A DNA stretch of 64,000 bases from Bacillota bacterium (lineage in GTDB: Bacteria > Bacillota > Clostridia > Christensenellales > SZUA-584). A model generated the notes under the pieces. It saw nothing but the letters and a program-made list of their open reading frames with translations. It ran no database searches and was not told the origin of the DNA. The stretch covers positions 62,001 through 126,000 of the forward strand of contig JAEWTW010000030.1 of assembly GCA_023397655.1 (NCBI GenBank). Reading direction: 5' to 3'. Both the position numbers and the translations under genes were made by a program. Below, piece by piece: positions 35,242 to 43,634 of this stretch (position 1 is the stretch's first letter; each line of letters opens with the position of its first letter).

Positions 35242-35664
35242 ATGGGAGAAAAGCGTATCAAGGTGGGCCTCAGCTTCCCGCCGGAGAAAGCGGATAAACC
35301 GGTGGTCACCAATCTGGTGAAGTATGACCTGTCCTTCAACATACTGAAGGCTTATATATCGCCCGGTAAGATGGGCACCATCATACTGGAGCTTAAAGGC
35401 AGCGACGAGAACCTGGACAAGAGCCTTGAGTATCTGGACAGCGAAGGTATACAGGTGAAGGTGTATACCGACAGCGTGATCCGCTATGAGGATAAGTGCA
35501 TCCATTGCGGCGCGTGCACGGCGGTGTGCCCGTCCGGCGCGCTGGTGATGAACCCGGAAACATGGGAGCTGGAGTTTGATATGGACGCGTGTCTCTTGTG
35601 CGGGCACTGCGTGAAAGCCTGCCCCGCGCGGGCCATCAAGAGCTTCGATGACGCCGTCCTCTGA
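35242..35664 (+). CDS. NIL-domain 2[4Fe-4S] ferredoxin
   Basis: The 140-aa protein joins an N-terminal NIL domain (residues 5-78; VGLSFPPEKADKPVVTNLVK) to a two-cluster ferredoxin. Cluster motifs are CIHCGACTAVCPSGAL and CLLCGHCVKACPARAI, eight cysteines in standard CxxCxxCxxxCP spacing. It starts two bases after the DUF39 stop and overlaps UPF0280 by 17 bases, so the three are one operon. In methanogens the homologue supplies reducing power or sulfur handling for homocysteine formation. Confidence 0.93.
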   Translation: MGEKRIKVGLSFPPEKADKPVVTNLVKYDLSFNILKAYISPGKMGTIILELKGSDENLDKSLEYLDSEGIQVKVYTDSVIRYEDKCIHCGACTAVCPSGALVMNPETWELEFDMDACLLCGHCVKACPARAIKSFDDAVL

Positions 35665-36379
35665 GTATGGCAACCGTGACGAATACCGGCGGCTGATCGC
35701 GCAGCGGATGGTGAGTTGGCGCACGGAGTACCGCGAAACCGAGCTGTTTATCTGCGCGGACAGCAAGCTGGAACGGCTGGCGCTGGACGCGGTGATGCAG
35801 CTGCGGGCTGTGCTGGACGGATATATCCAAAAACAACCGGAATTTGCTAATAGCCTTGTGCCGGTGGAACCGCTGGCGGACGCGCCGTCCGTGGTTGCGG
35901 ACATGTGCCGCGCGGCTTATGCTGCGAATGTGGGGCCGATGGCGGCGGTGGCGGGCGCGTTTTCCGACTATGTGGGGCGCGAGATATTAAAACATTCCAA
36001 AGAGGTCATCGTCGAAAACGGCGGTGATATTTTTATGAAGGCGGACACGGAGCGGACGGTGGCGGTGTACGCGGGAAACAGCCCGCTGTCGCTCAAGGTT
36101 GGCATTGTGGTGGAGCCGGGGCCGGTGGCGATATGCACGTCGTCCGGCACGGTGGGGCCTTCCTTGAGCTTCGGGCACGCGGATGCGGCGGTGGTGGTAT
36201 CGCGCGATGCCTGTCTTGCGGACGCCTGTGCCACGCGCCTTGGCAACGAGATTAAAGGCGCGGACGATATTGCCCGGGCATTGGATGTGATTGCGGCTAT
36301 TCCCGGCGTGATTGGCGCGGTGGCGGTGGTGGGCGACAAATGCGGCGCGGTGGGAGACATACGGCTGGTGACGGTGTGA
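35648..36379 (+). CDS. UPF0280 (COG2122) protein
   Basis: The 243-aa protein belongs to UPF0280, distantly related in fold to the ApbE/FAD-transferase group. Conserved segments are VGPMAAVAGAFSDYVGREIL, VIVENGGDIFMKAD and CTSSGTVGPSLSFGHADAAV with a conserved cysteine and histidine. In Methanosarcina a COG2122 protein is required with DUF39 for homocysteine synthesis and may carry sulfur; the operon here fits that. Its ATG lies inside the ferredoxin gene. A modular palindromic element follows the stop. Confidence 0.9.
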   Translation: MTPSSEYGNRDEYRRLIAQRMVSWRTEYRETELFICADSKLERLALDAVMQLRAVLDGYIQKQPEFANSLVPVEPLADAPSVVADMCRAAYAANVGPMAAVAGAFSDYVGREILKHSKEVIVENGGDIFMKADTERTVAVYAGNSPLSLKVGIVVEPGPVAICTSSGTVGPSLSFGHADAAVVVSRDACLADACATRLGNEIKGADDIARALDVIAAIPGVIGAVAVVGDKCGAVGDIRLVTV

Positions 36380-36393
36380 GGTGTTCCTTTGAG

Positions 36394-36449
36394 ACCATAG
36401 GGGCGCTGCCCCTATAACCCCGCTTCTTTTCTTAAAGAAAAGAAGCAAA
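36394..36449. repeat. Modular palindromic element, copy D (two hairpins)
   Basis: ATAGGGGCGCTGCCCCTAT (36397-36415) is followed by the spacer AACCCC and a perfect long palindrome (36422-36446) with arms GCTTCTTTTCTT. Same order as copies C and F. Copy E faces it ten bases away in the opposite orientation. Confidence 0.85.
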
Positions 36450-36458
36450 AGATATGTG

Positions 36459-36544
36459 ATTATGCCATTATTATGGCATAATCAGAAATGGGATTACCAA
36501 GGGATGCGTCCCTTGGGCGGAGGTTTGGAGGCAGAGCCTCCAAG
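36459..36544. repeat. Modular palindromic element, copy E (three hairpins)
   Basis: Hairpins at 36459-36482 (ATTATGCCATTA and complement), 36497-36516 (CCAAGGGATGCGTCCCTTGG) and 36525-36543 (TTGGAGGCAGAGCCTCCAA), with GGGATTA and GCGGAGG spacers. Orientation is inverted relative to copy D. The H1 hairpin ends 26 bases before the sua5 -35 box. Confidence 0.88.
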
Positions 36545-36569
36545 AAAAAAACCCTTTTTACGGTGTCCA

Positions 36570-36598
36570 TTGATTTTTGCGGATATCCGATGTAAAAT
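36570..36598 (+). promoter_or_regulatory. sua5 promoter, leaderless geometry
   Basis: TTGATT and TAAAAT are 17 bases apart. The -10 box ends exactly 10 bases before the ATG at 36609, so transcription should start within a few bases of the start codon. No ribosome binding site is present. Confidence 0.65.
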
Positions 36599-36608
36599 AG
36601 ACAATCAG

Positions 36609-37634
36609 ATGATACTTGATATCAACGAGAAACATAACGATCATATTATACAGGCGGCGCAGGAGATAAAAAGCGGGGGTCTTGTGGCGATGCCGACCGA
36701 GACGGTGTATGGTCTCGCGGCCAGCGCGCTGGATGAAGCGGCTGTGGCTGGTATTTTTGCGCTTAAAGGGCGGCCGCAGGACAATCCGCTGATCGTACAC
36801 GTGGACAGCGTGCCCATGGCACGGGAGATCGCCGCGTTTGATGAGAAGGCGGAGCGGCTGGCAGCGGCGTTTTGGCCGGGGCCGCTGACGATGGTATTGA
36901 AAAGCCGCGGCGTGGTGCCCACGGGCGTGACGGCGGGGCTGGATACGGTGGGTGTGCGGATGCCGGACTGCGATGCGGCATTGGCGCTCATATCCGCGGC
37001 GGGCCTACCGCTGGCGGCGCCCAGTGCGAACAAGTCCGGAAGCCCCAGCCCCACGACGGCGGCGCATGTGTCCAATGATTTTGGGGACGGGCTGCTGATA
37101 CTGGACGCAGGGGAATGCGGTATCGGCGTGGAATCTACAGTGGTGGATATGACACGGGAAATACCCGTGATATTAAGACCCGGCGCGGTGACGCAGGAGA
37201 TGCTGGCCGAAGAGATTGGTCCGGTGGACGTGGCACAGGCGTTTGCGCCGATGGAGGAAGGCCAGCCGGCGGCACCCGGTATGAAATACCGTCACTATGC
37301 GCCTGCGGCGCGGATGACGGTGGTAGAGGGCGAGACAGTCTCGGTGGCTGAGGCGATCAAATATCTGTACGACAAGGACCTCAAAAAAGGGGAGAAGCCG
37401 CTCGTGATGGCGGCAAGGGAGAACAAGCGCTATTACGGACGCCGTGACTTGGCGGTGACGGGCAGTGCGGAGGACGCACGCGAGGCAGCGAAAAAACTGT
37501 ATATGCTGCTGCGCGAGGCGGATGAGCAGGGATTTACCAGTATATTGTTTGAAGCGGTGCCGAAGACCGGCATCGGGTTTGCCGTGATGAACAGGGTCTA
37601 TAAAGCGGCGGCATATAATATAGTGAGAGTATAG
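36609..37634 (+). CDS. sua5: Threonylcarbamoyl-AMP synthase, Sua5 type
   Basis: Sua5 makes threonylcarbamoyl-AMP from threonine, bicarbonate and ATP for t6A37 of tRNAs reading ANN codons. The 341-aa protein has the YrdC domain (VAMPTETVYGLAASALDEAA, KGRPQDNPLIVHV, WPGPLTMVL, LAAPSANKSGSPSPTTAAHV, then VESTVVDM) and a C-terminal Sua5 domain. The frame is open far upstream, but those codons run through the palindromic repeat (a telltale GGLEAEPP), so I reject them; ATG 36609 matches the family start and the promoter. ywlE follows 17 bases later, an order also seen in Bacillus (ywlC, ywlE). Confidence 0.95.
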   Translation: MILDINEKHNDHIIQAAQEIKSGGLVAMPTETVYGLAASALDEAAVAGIFALKGRPQDNPLIVHVDSVPMAREIAAFDEKAERLAAAFWPGPLTMVLKSRGVVPTGVTAGLDTVGVRMPDCDAALALISAAGLPLAAPSANKSGSPSPTTAAHVSNDFGDGLLILDAGECGIGVESTVVDMTREIPVILRPGAVTQEMLAEEIGPVDVAQAFAPMEEGQPAAPGMKYRHYAPAARMTVVEGETVSVAEAIKYLYDKDLKKGEKPLVMAARENKRYYGRRDLAVTGSAEDAREAAKKLYMLLREADEQGFTSILFEAVPKTGIGFAVMNRVYKAAAYNIVRV

Positions 37635-37651
37635 GAGGAAGAAAGCAAGAC

Positions 37652-38134
37652 ATGAACGTTCTTTTTGTGTGTACGGGCAATACATGCAGAAGTCCCATGG
37701 CGGAAGAATTGGCTGACGATGCGGCAGGCCGAAGTACCCACTTAAAAGACATGGCATTCAAATCGGCCGGCACGTTTGCGTGCGAAGGCGAATCGGCGTC
37801 TCCCGAAGCGATTGAAGTGATGGAGGAGCTGGAGCTGGACATTGGCAAGCACGAGGCGCAGCAGTTTGACCGTGAGCTGGCGGAATGGGCTGATTTGATT
37901 CTGGCGATGGAGGCGCGGCACATCGAGGAGATGGAAGCGATGGCGCCCGACGAAGAGAGCAAGATGCACACGCTGCTGGGTTTTGCGGCGGGTGTGGACG
38001 GATATCCGGGTGAGAGCGCGTATGACGTGATGGACCCGTACCGCGAGCCGCTGGAGGAATACCGCGCGGCGCGCGACCAGATAGCGGACGCGGTGAACCG
38101 CGCGCTAAAGAGAATAGAACTGATGGAACGGTGA
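37652..38134 (+). CDS. ywlE: Low-molecular-weight phosphatase, likely protein-arginine phosphatase
   Basis: The 160-aa enzyme has the LMW-PTP loop VCTGNTCRSPMAE with nucleophile Cys7 and Arg13, and the general acid in DVMDPYREP (Asp128). Residue 11 is Thr where classical tyrosine phosphatases have Ile; in Bacillus YwlE that Thr is the determinant for phospho-arginine. So phospho-arginine removal, opposing McsB, is the likely role, although no mcsB is in the window. AGGAGGAAG precedes the ATG. The protein is somewhat longer than YwlE, with an acidic insertion around residues 88-103. A terminator follows. Confidence 0.85.
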   Translation: MNVLFVCTGNTCRSPMAEELADDAAGRSTHLKDMAFKSAGTFACEGESASPEAIEVMEELELDIGKHEAQQFDRELAEWADLILAMEARHIEEMEAMAPDEESKMHTLLGFAAGVDGYPGESAYDVMDPYREPLEEYRAARDQIADAVNRALKRIELMER

Positions 38135-38147
38135 ACATAGATATTTG

Positions 38148-38177
38148 GGCAGGCGCGGAAACGGCCTGCCTTTTTTA
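38148..38177 (+). terminator. Terminator after sua5-ywlE
   Basis: GGCAGGC pairs with GCCTGCC around GCGGAAACG, followed by TTTTTTATT. Confidence 0.9.
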
Positions 38178-38306
38178 TTGGCTTCTGTTTGGTGAGGTTG
38201 GTTGGGACAAGCCCGTGTGGTGCAGACAGTTATTTACGGACACCGCATTCGGCATAATGGGCAGCGCAATTGGATTGCTATGTGTAAAAGGTGGTGCGGG
38301 CATGGG

Positions 38307-38337
38307 GGGATCCCTCGCAGGCTCGGGATGACACTGG
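38307..38337. repeat. Dispersed repeat, second family, copy 2
   Basis: Matches the sequence at 21915-21942 (CGCAGGCTCGGGATGACA here). The rest of 38178-38470 holds no gene that I can support; small frames lack ribosome binding sites. Confidence 0.5.
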
Positions 38338-38474
38338 GCGTTTGGGGTACGGTATGGGCAGGAAGCATACCGTGCGTGTAAAACAGGGATAATGCGGGAG
38401 CGCAGACTGACCCTGAGGCGGGTACGGGCGCGGCGAGAAGGGCCAAGAGGTGGAGAAGTCTGGAATGACTTGCC

Positions 38475-38503
38475 TGTACAGAGACGGCGGCACATAGTAT
38501 AAT
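38475..38503 (+). promoter_or_regulatory. Promoter of the MecA-like PBP gene
   Basis: TGTACA and TATAAT are 17 bases apart; GAAGGGGGG provides the ribosome binding site further down. Confidence 0.6.
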
Positions 38504-38531
38504 GGACAAGGGGTGAAGGGGGGTCTTCATT

Positions 38532-40577
38532 ATGCGAAATATAAAGCTGACGGTGGCGGTGCTGCTGTGTGCGGTGGTCATATTACCGCTGGCGGCGTGC
38601 GGGGCAAACTCACCGGTGAAAAGCTATGACATATCGGCGTACATGGATGCGTTTGAGGCGATGGACTGGAACGCGATGTGGGCGCAGGTATCTCCCGACG
38701 CGGAAATCGACAAGGATTCATTTTTGAAAAAATATGAAGCCATATTCTCCGGCATCGGCGTGGAAGAGGTGGAGGTGCAGGACGTGGCCGGCCCGGACAC
38801 GGATGGCATTTTTACCTATAACGCCACGTACAGGACGAAGGATTACGGCGATTTTACCAACGCTTACAGGCTGACTGTGTGGCCGGGCGCTGACGGAACC
38901 GGCAAAGTGATGTGGAATTACTCGCTGATATTCCCGGAAATGGAAGCGGGCAGCAGCGTACGCGTGAGCACGCTGACGGCCAGCCGGGGTGAGATATTCG
39001 CGGCGGACGGCACGCTGCTGGCGGCCAACGGCTATGCCGATACGGTGTTTATGGACACCGCTAAGGTGCAAGACATTGCGGCGGCAGCAGCGGCGGCGGG
39101 TCCGGTGACCGGGCTTTCCGCGTCGGAGATTACGGAAAAATTCAACACGGCTAAGGAAAAGGGAACGCAGTTTGTGGCGCTGGGCGCTTTCGCACCGGGA
39201 CAGCTGACGGAAGAGCAGCGGCAGAGCCTGCTGGCGGTGGAAGGCCTTGGCATCGACGATAAGATGTATACGCCGATACGGGAGTATCCGATGGGTGCCA
39301 GTGCGTCGCACATGGTGGGTTATATGGGCTATCCGCTGGATGCGGAGGGCAACGCGGCGGCGGAAAAGGCGGGCGTGTCCGGCCTGGAGATGGCGTATAA
39401 CGAGCAGATGAAAGGCCAAAACGGCAAGATCATCTACATCGAGGATCGGTGGGGACGCAACATCCGTACGCTCTGGGAGCAGGAGAGGCAGGAAGGGCAG
39501 GACCTTAGGCTCACGATAAAGCCGGATCTGCAGCAGGCTGCGTTTGATGCGCTCAGCACGAATTTGGATTATACGAAGGGGCAGTCGGGCGTCGCCATTG
39601 TGCTGGACGCCAAAACAGGGTTTGTGGAAGCGATGGCGTCTTATCCGTCGTACGACGACAACCTGTTTACATTCGGCATGTCTGAGGAGACGTGGGCCTT
39701 TTTGCAGGCGTCCACCAGCAACCAGCCGCTGTTCTTCCGCGCGACGCAGGGGCAGTATCCGCCGGGCAGCGTGATCAAGCCTTTTACCGCGGTGGCGGCG
39801 CTGGAAGCAAACGCGGTTACGCCGGAGACGGAGTTTGAAGGCGAGATCGTGGACGGCAAGAGATGGACGCCGGATGTGGAGGGCTGGGACGGGCGCTACG
39901 TCACGCGTGTGGACGACTCGGGCACGCCGCTCAAGCTGTATAACGGGCTGATCAAGTCGGATAACATTTACTTTGCGTATATCGCGATGAAGCTGGGCGG
40001 AGAGAAGTTCATAGAGTATATGGAGCGCATCGGCATGGAAGCGGCGGTGCCGTTTGATCTGCCGGTGAAGGAGGCCAACCTGATCAACTCGGACAGCCAG
40101 ATGACGCTGAGCCGACTCGCCGACTCGGGCTACGGACAGGGGCAGCTGCTGGTGACGCCGCTGCAGATGGCGGCAATGTATACCGCATTTGCCAACGGCA
40201 CGGGCAGCATGATGAAGCCGGTGCTGGTGGAAAAGCTGTGCCGGACGGATGGGACGGAGTACACCACGGTGAGCAAGACGGAGCCGTCCGTGTGGATTGA
40301 AAGCGCGGTGAAGAGCGGAACGCTCGATACGCTGACGCCCATACTGCATGACGTGGTGGAGGAGGGCACCGGCAAACCCGCACGCATCAGAGGCGTGCAA
40401 ATTGCGGGCAAGACGGGCACTGCGGAGAAGTTTGACGACAAGTCACGAGAAATTTCGTGGTTTGCGGGGTATTGGATGGACGGATATTACGACCGGCTTG
40501 TGATCGTGATGGTGGACGTGGCGACGGAGGAAGGGCCGGTGAAGTTTGAGATTGCCAAGGCGCTGCTGAAGCCATGA
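38532..40577 (+). CDS. Lipoprotein penicillin-binding protein, MecA/PBP3-like class B transpeptidase
   Basis: The 681-aa protein cross-links peptidoglycan. It has a lipoprotein signal with lipobox LAAC (Cys23), an NTF2-like MecA_N domain (about 30-145), a PBP dimerisation domain (RGEIFAADGTLLAANGYAD) and a transpeptidase domain with all three catalytic motifs: SVIK at 413-416 (YPPGSVIKP), SDN at 476-478 and KTGT at 627-630. This architecture is that of Bacillus PBP3 and staphylococcal PBP2a. Low beta-lactam affinity is possible but cannot be read from motifs alone. The last residue group KALLKP ends without an extension. It is a single-gene unit. Confidence 0.93.
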   Translation: MRNIKLTVAVLLCAVVILPLAACGANSPVKSYDISAYMDAFEAMDWNAMWAQVSPDAEIDKDSFLKKYEAIFSGIGVEEVEVQDVAGPDTDGIFTYNATYRTKDYGDFTNAYRLTVWPGADGTGKVMWNYSLIFPEMEAGSSVRVSTLTASRGEIFAADGTLLAANGYADTVFMDTAKVQDIAAAAAAAGPVTGLSASEITEKFNTAKEKGTQFVALGAFAPGQLTEEQRQSLLAVEGLGIDDKMYTPIREYPMGASASHMVGYMGYPLDAEGNAAAEKAGVSGLEMAYNEQMKGQNGKIIYIEDRWGRNIRTLWEQERQEGQDLRLTIKPDLQQAAFDALSTNLDYTKGQSGVAIVLDAKTGFVEAMASYPSYDDNLFTFGMSEETWAFLQASTSNQPLFFRATQGQYPPGSVIKPFTAVAALEANAVTPETEFEGEIVDGKRWTPDVEGWDGRYVTRVDDSGTPLKLYNGLIKSDNIYFAYIAMKLGGEKFIEYMERIGMEAAVPFDLPVKEANLINSDSQMTLSRLADSGYGQGQLLVTPLQMAAMYTAFANGTGSMMKPVLVEKLCRTDGTEYTTVSKTEPSVWIESAVKSGTLDTLTPILHDVVEEGTGKPARIRGVQIAGKTGTAEKFDDKSREISWFAGYWMDGYYDRLVIVMVDVATEEGPVKFEIAKALLKP

Positions 40578-40639
40578 GGCAGAGCTGTAAAAAAGTAACT
40601 AAGGAAAAATAGATATGGTTTATCATAGAGGAGTTGGGT

Positions 40640-41101
40640 ATGAAAAAATACTTAAAACCTATGCTAATATTACTGTTATCGGGACTAATAGTTATTATAG
40701 TTTTAATAGTCATTCAAGTTCAAACGCAAGAGCGGGATATTAGTTTTGAATACTATGGTACTTTTCCAAATGTAGTCGATGAGAAATTGTATAATATAGA
40801 ACGCGCTTATAGTGGTATAGTTGATGATGAAAATCTTAGATTAGCTATTAATAAAGAAGATAAATTAAATTTTAACAAACTTGACTTCTCAGAAGAAGCC
40901 TATTTAATGGCAACCGGGAAACCAATTGAAAGAATGTATTATAAGCTGGCTGATACAATAAAAATTTATAGTGAAACTGGACATGTTTTATACATTGAAT
41001 ATGGAAAGTCAGAGTTAAGTCAGCAGAAGTATGTATATATTTTTGATAATTCTAAGGGGCCCTATTGCACCGAAGATGAGAAGATTCAATTTATGGATTG
41101 A
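40640..41101 (+). CDS. AT-rich membrane-anchored orphan protein
   Basis: The 153-aa product has one N-terminal helix (about residues 5-26) and a charged external domain of about 125 residues with no motif I recognise (ERDISFEYYGTFPNVVDEKL). ATG at 40640 has GAGGAG upstream. Codon use is strongly AT-rich, contrasting with the PBP gene before and the GNAT gene after, so it was probably gained recently. No partner gene is evident. Confidence 0.7.
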   Translation: MKKYLKPMLILLLSGLIVIIVLIVIQVQTQERDISFEYYGTFPNVVDEKLYNIERAYSGIVDDENLRLAINKEDKLNFNKLDFSEEAYLMATGKPIERMYYKLADTIKIYSETGHVLYIEYGKSELSQQKYVYIFDNSKGPYCTEDEKIQFMD

Positions 41102-41278
41102 GAATTACGAATGTTTATATTAAATATATAGGGGGTTCCATATAAAAACGCTTGGAGGGCTGGAGTATTATCTCTGAATAATCAGATGCAGCTTAAGGAG
41201 CTTCGAGCAGATGTGAATCACTTCAGGATTGTGATATAGTAAAGCGTAAGTATATTTAGAATTACGGAGGAAGCCGAG

Positions 41279-41740
41279 TTGATTACGAGCGCATTTTTAC
41301 GTGGTACGGAGGATTTGAGCGAGCCTTTCGCGATTCGGCGGGCAGTGTTCATCGAGGAGCAGGGCGTGCCGGAAGCGGAGGAGTTTGACGGCTTTGAGGA
41401 GCAGGCGCTGCACCTGATGGTGTATGTGGATGAAAAGCCTGCGGCGACGGGGCGTTTTTGGTTTGACGGGTCGGTGTTCAGAATCGGGCGGCTGGCTGTG
41501 CGGAAGGAATACCGCGGGCAGAAGATTGGTGATCTCGCGCTGAGGTTGCTCATCTACAAGGCGTTCTCGTCCGGCGCGGAGGAGCTGTATATGAGCGCGC
41601 AGACGTATATCATGCCGTTTTACCGCCAGTTCGGCTTTCGCGAGTATGGGGAAGAATACATGGAGGCGGGTTTGCCGCATTGGGCGATGAAGGTGGGTAA
41701 GGACGACGTGGTTTATCCGTCCGCATGCGGCGGGCACTAG
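41279..41740 (+). CDS. GNAT-family N-acetyltransferase, ElaA/YjdJ-like
   Basis: The 153-aa protein starts at TTG with GGAGG upstream. It shows a RRAVFIEEQGVPEAEEFDG opening typical of ElaA-like acetyltransferases, IGRLAVRKEYRGQKIGDLAL as the acetyl-CoA loop, and a C-terminal MPFYRQFGFREYGEEYMEAG. The substrate is unknown. Codon use is of the host type. It ends 13 bases before the DUF2569 gene. Confidence 0.88.
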   Translation: MITSAFLRGTEDLSEPFAIRRAVFIEEQGVPEAEEFDGFEEQALHLMVYVDEKPAATGRFWFDGSVFRIGRLAVRKEYRGQKIGDLALRLLIYKAFSSGAEELYMSAQTYIMPFYRQFGFREYGEEYMEAGLPHWAMKVGKDDVVYPSACGGH

Positions 41741-41753
41741 GGGAGGATGCGAC

Positions 41754-42176
41754 ATGAACGAGTCTGTCAACAAGAAAGAGCTAATTGGGATCAGCGGATG
41801 GCTGGTGCTGTTTCAGATTTATATCATCATAATGGTGGTTGGCGGAGTTCAAATATTATCCACTTCGCTATTCAATCCACTTTTTATGGGTGCGACTATT
41901 GCTATCCCGCTATATCTTATTATTTTGCAGGTGGCAGACATTGCGCTGGCGCTTGTTTGCATGGTGCTTTTTTACCGCAGAAGAAAGGCTTTTAGGCCGA
42001 TATTTGTTGGGCATAGCGTCTTGTTCGTGGGAGAAAGCATATTTAATAGAATTGAATATGGCTCAGTTTTCGACATCTTAAGTATTGTAGGATTAGTCAT
42101 CGGCATTGGAGTTACTGTCACATTCATAATAGCATTATATAAATCGCAGCGTGTAACAAATACATTTACAAGGTGA
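41754..42176 (+). CDS. DUF2569 family membrane protein
   Basis: The 140-aa protein has the SGWLVLFQIYIIIM opening characteristic of DUF2569 and four transmembrane segments. GGGGAGGATGCGAC lies before the ATG. It sits between the acetyltransferase and the thioesterase genes in one direction with short gaps, so they may form an operon, though AT content is higher here. The function of DUF2569 is unknown. Confidence 0.82.
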   Translation: MNESVNKKELIGISGWLVLFQIYIIIMVVGGVQILSTSLFNPLFMGATIAIPLYLIILQVADIALALVCMVLFYRRRKAFRPIFVGHSVLFVGESIFNRIEYGSVFDILSIVGLVIGIGVTVTFIIALYKSQRVTNTFTR

Positions 42177-42183
42177 GAAAATA

Positions 42184-42582
42184 ATGGAATTGAATCTGAA
42201 CCCCGGCCTGAGTGCCAGAGTGGAAAAGACGGTGGAGTATAAGGACACGGCCAAGGCGGTGGCAAGCGGACTGGCGGAGGTGTTTGCCACGCCGTCGATG
42301 ATCGCGCTGATGGAGAACGCGGCTTACCTCGCGGTGCAGCCGCAGCTGCCCAAGGGCGCGTCTACCGTGGGCATACGCATTGACGCGCAGCATCTGGCGG
42401 CGACGCCCGTGGGGCTGAAGGTGTGGGCGGAGGCGGAGCTGGTGGCCGTGGACGGACGCAAGCTGACCTTTGACATACAGGCGTACGACGAGATGGAGAA
42501 GATCGGTTCCGCAAGGCACGAGCGGTTTGTGATCGAGGAGCAGAAGTTTTTCGCGCGGGCCGAAGCAAAGGGAAAGAAATGA
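42184..42582 (+). CDS. Hotdog-fold thioesterase, FlK-like
   Basis: The 132-aa protein resembles the fluoroacetyl-CoA thioesterase FlK group. It has a VFATPSMIALMENAA segment in which Thr and Glu correspond to FlK catalytic residues, GIRIDAQHLAATPVG with the conserved His, and a C-terminal ARHERFVIEEQKFFARAE. Specificity here is more likely a general short acyl-CoA; no fluoro-metabolism genes are present. Its end overlaps the PHP gene by four bases (ATGA). Confidence 0.9.
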   Translation: MELNLNPGLSARVEKTVEYKDTAKAVASGLAEVFATPSMIALMENAAYLAVQPQLPKGASTVGIRIDAQHLAATPVGLKVWAEAELVAVDGRKLTFDIQAYDEMEKIGSARHERFVIEEQKFFARAEAKGKK

Positions 42583-43415
42583 GGCTGGACCTGCACGTAC
42601 ACACCAACTTCTCGGACGGGGATTTTGCACCGCAGCAGATTGCGCAGATGGCGGCGAATGCGGGCCTTGACGGCGTGGCCATCACCGACCACGATGAGTG
42701 CCGCGGCTTTGGCGAGCTGATACCGGTGCCCGGGCTGATGCTGATACCCGGCATCGAAATCGCGGCGTATGAGGGGGACAGCGAGGTGCACGTGCTGGGC
42801 CTTGGCATCGACTGGCGGCACGAGGCGATGGCCGGTTATGCCGAACGGGCGACGGGACGGCGGCGTGATCGGGCGCAGGCCGTGACGGAGATGCTGCAGG
42901 CGAAGGGCTATGACGTGAGTATGGCGGATGTGGAAAATGCGTCGGGCGGCGGCGTGATCGGGCGGCCGCATATCGCGCGGGCGCTGATGGAGAAGGGATA
43001 CGTGGAATCGGTCAGCGATGCGTTTGACCGGTTTATCGGACGGCGGGCCCCTTTTTATGTGCCGCTGGAGAAGATCAGCTCGTCGGCAGCGGCGGCGCTG
43101 ATCATACAGGCAGGCGGCAAGCCGGTGCTGGCCCATCCGGGGCTGTTAAAACCCGGCATATTTGACGCGCTGGCGGAACGATTGGCGGATGCGGGCTTTT
43201 GGGGCATGGAGGCGTATCATCCGTCCCATACCGACGGACAGTGCCGCATTTACGAGAGCGAAGCGCGCCGGCTAGGGCTTTATGTGACGGCGGGCAGCGA
43301 TTTTCACGGCACATTGGGGCAGGGCGCTGAGCTGGGCAATGAGAAACGCGGCGGGAATTATTTGCAGAGGAGTTTTGACGCGCTGGCGGACAGCCTTGCT
43401 TTTGTGATCAAATGA
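42579..43415 (+). CDS. PHP-domain phosphoesterase
   Basis: The 278-aa metal-dependent phosphoesterase shows PHP motifs: DLHVHTNFSDGDFAPQQIA, AITDHDECRGF, IPGIEIAAYEG, then PVLAHPGLL and a final GSDFHG. Its size and motif order match the YciV/TrpH (RNase AM) group, which removes nucleotides from RNA 5' ends or hydrolyses pAp. Translation is coupled to the thioesterase. No substrate evidence is in the sequence. Confidence 0.9.
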   Translation: MRLDLHVHTNFSDGDFAPQQIAQMAANAGLDGVAITDHDECRGFGELIPVPGLMLIPGIEIAAYEGDSEVHVLGLGIDWRHEAMAGYAERATGRRRDRAQAVTEMLQAKGYDVSMADVENASGGGVIGRPHIARALMEKGYVESVSDAFDRFIGRRAPFYVPLEKISSSAAAALIIQAGGKPVLAHPGLLKPGIFDALAERLADAGFWGMEAYHPSHTDGQCRIYESEARRLGLYVTAGSDFHGTLGQGAELGNEKRGGNYLQRSFDALADSLAFVIK

Positions 43416-43559
43416 AAACGCGTTCTTAGCGGGCGGATGGAAAAATCGCGTATCGGGCGGACGCAGAATGCAGACAATATAATTATACAAATTTGAAAAC
43501 ATGATGGGGAAATGGAAAAATGTCCGTGTCCAGAACGCGAATTTTAGCGGATACCGATA

Positions 43560-43588
43560 TTGATTGTACGGGATATAAATGCTACAAT
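43560..43588 (+). promoter_or_regulatory. prs promoter
   Basis: TTGATT and TACAAT are 17 bases apart, leader about 40 bases to the TTG start at 43635. Confidence 0.6.
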
Positions 43589-43634
43589 ATGCCCGTAGCA
43601 GAGCAAAACACGTTTAAAGTGGGGTAAAACAGAA

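Noticed and set aside
36456..36608. 51-codon N-terminal extension of sua5
   Set aside because: Its codons run through the palindromic repeat and across the promoter; the family starts at the ATG 36609.
38718..40400. 560-codon open frame antisense to the PBP gene
   Set aside because: A shadow frame of a GC-rich gene; composition is unlike any real protein here.
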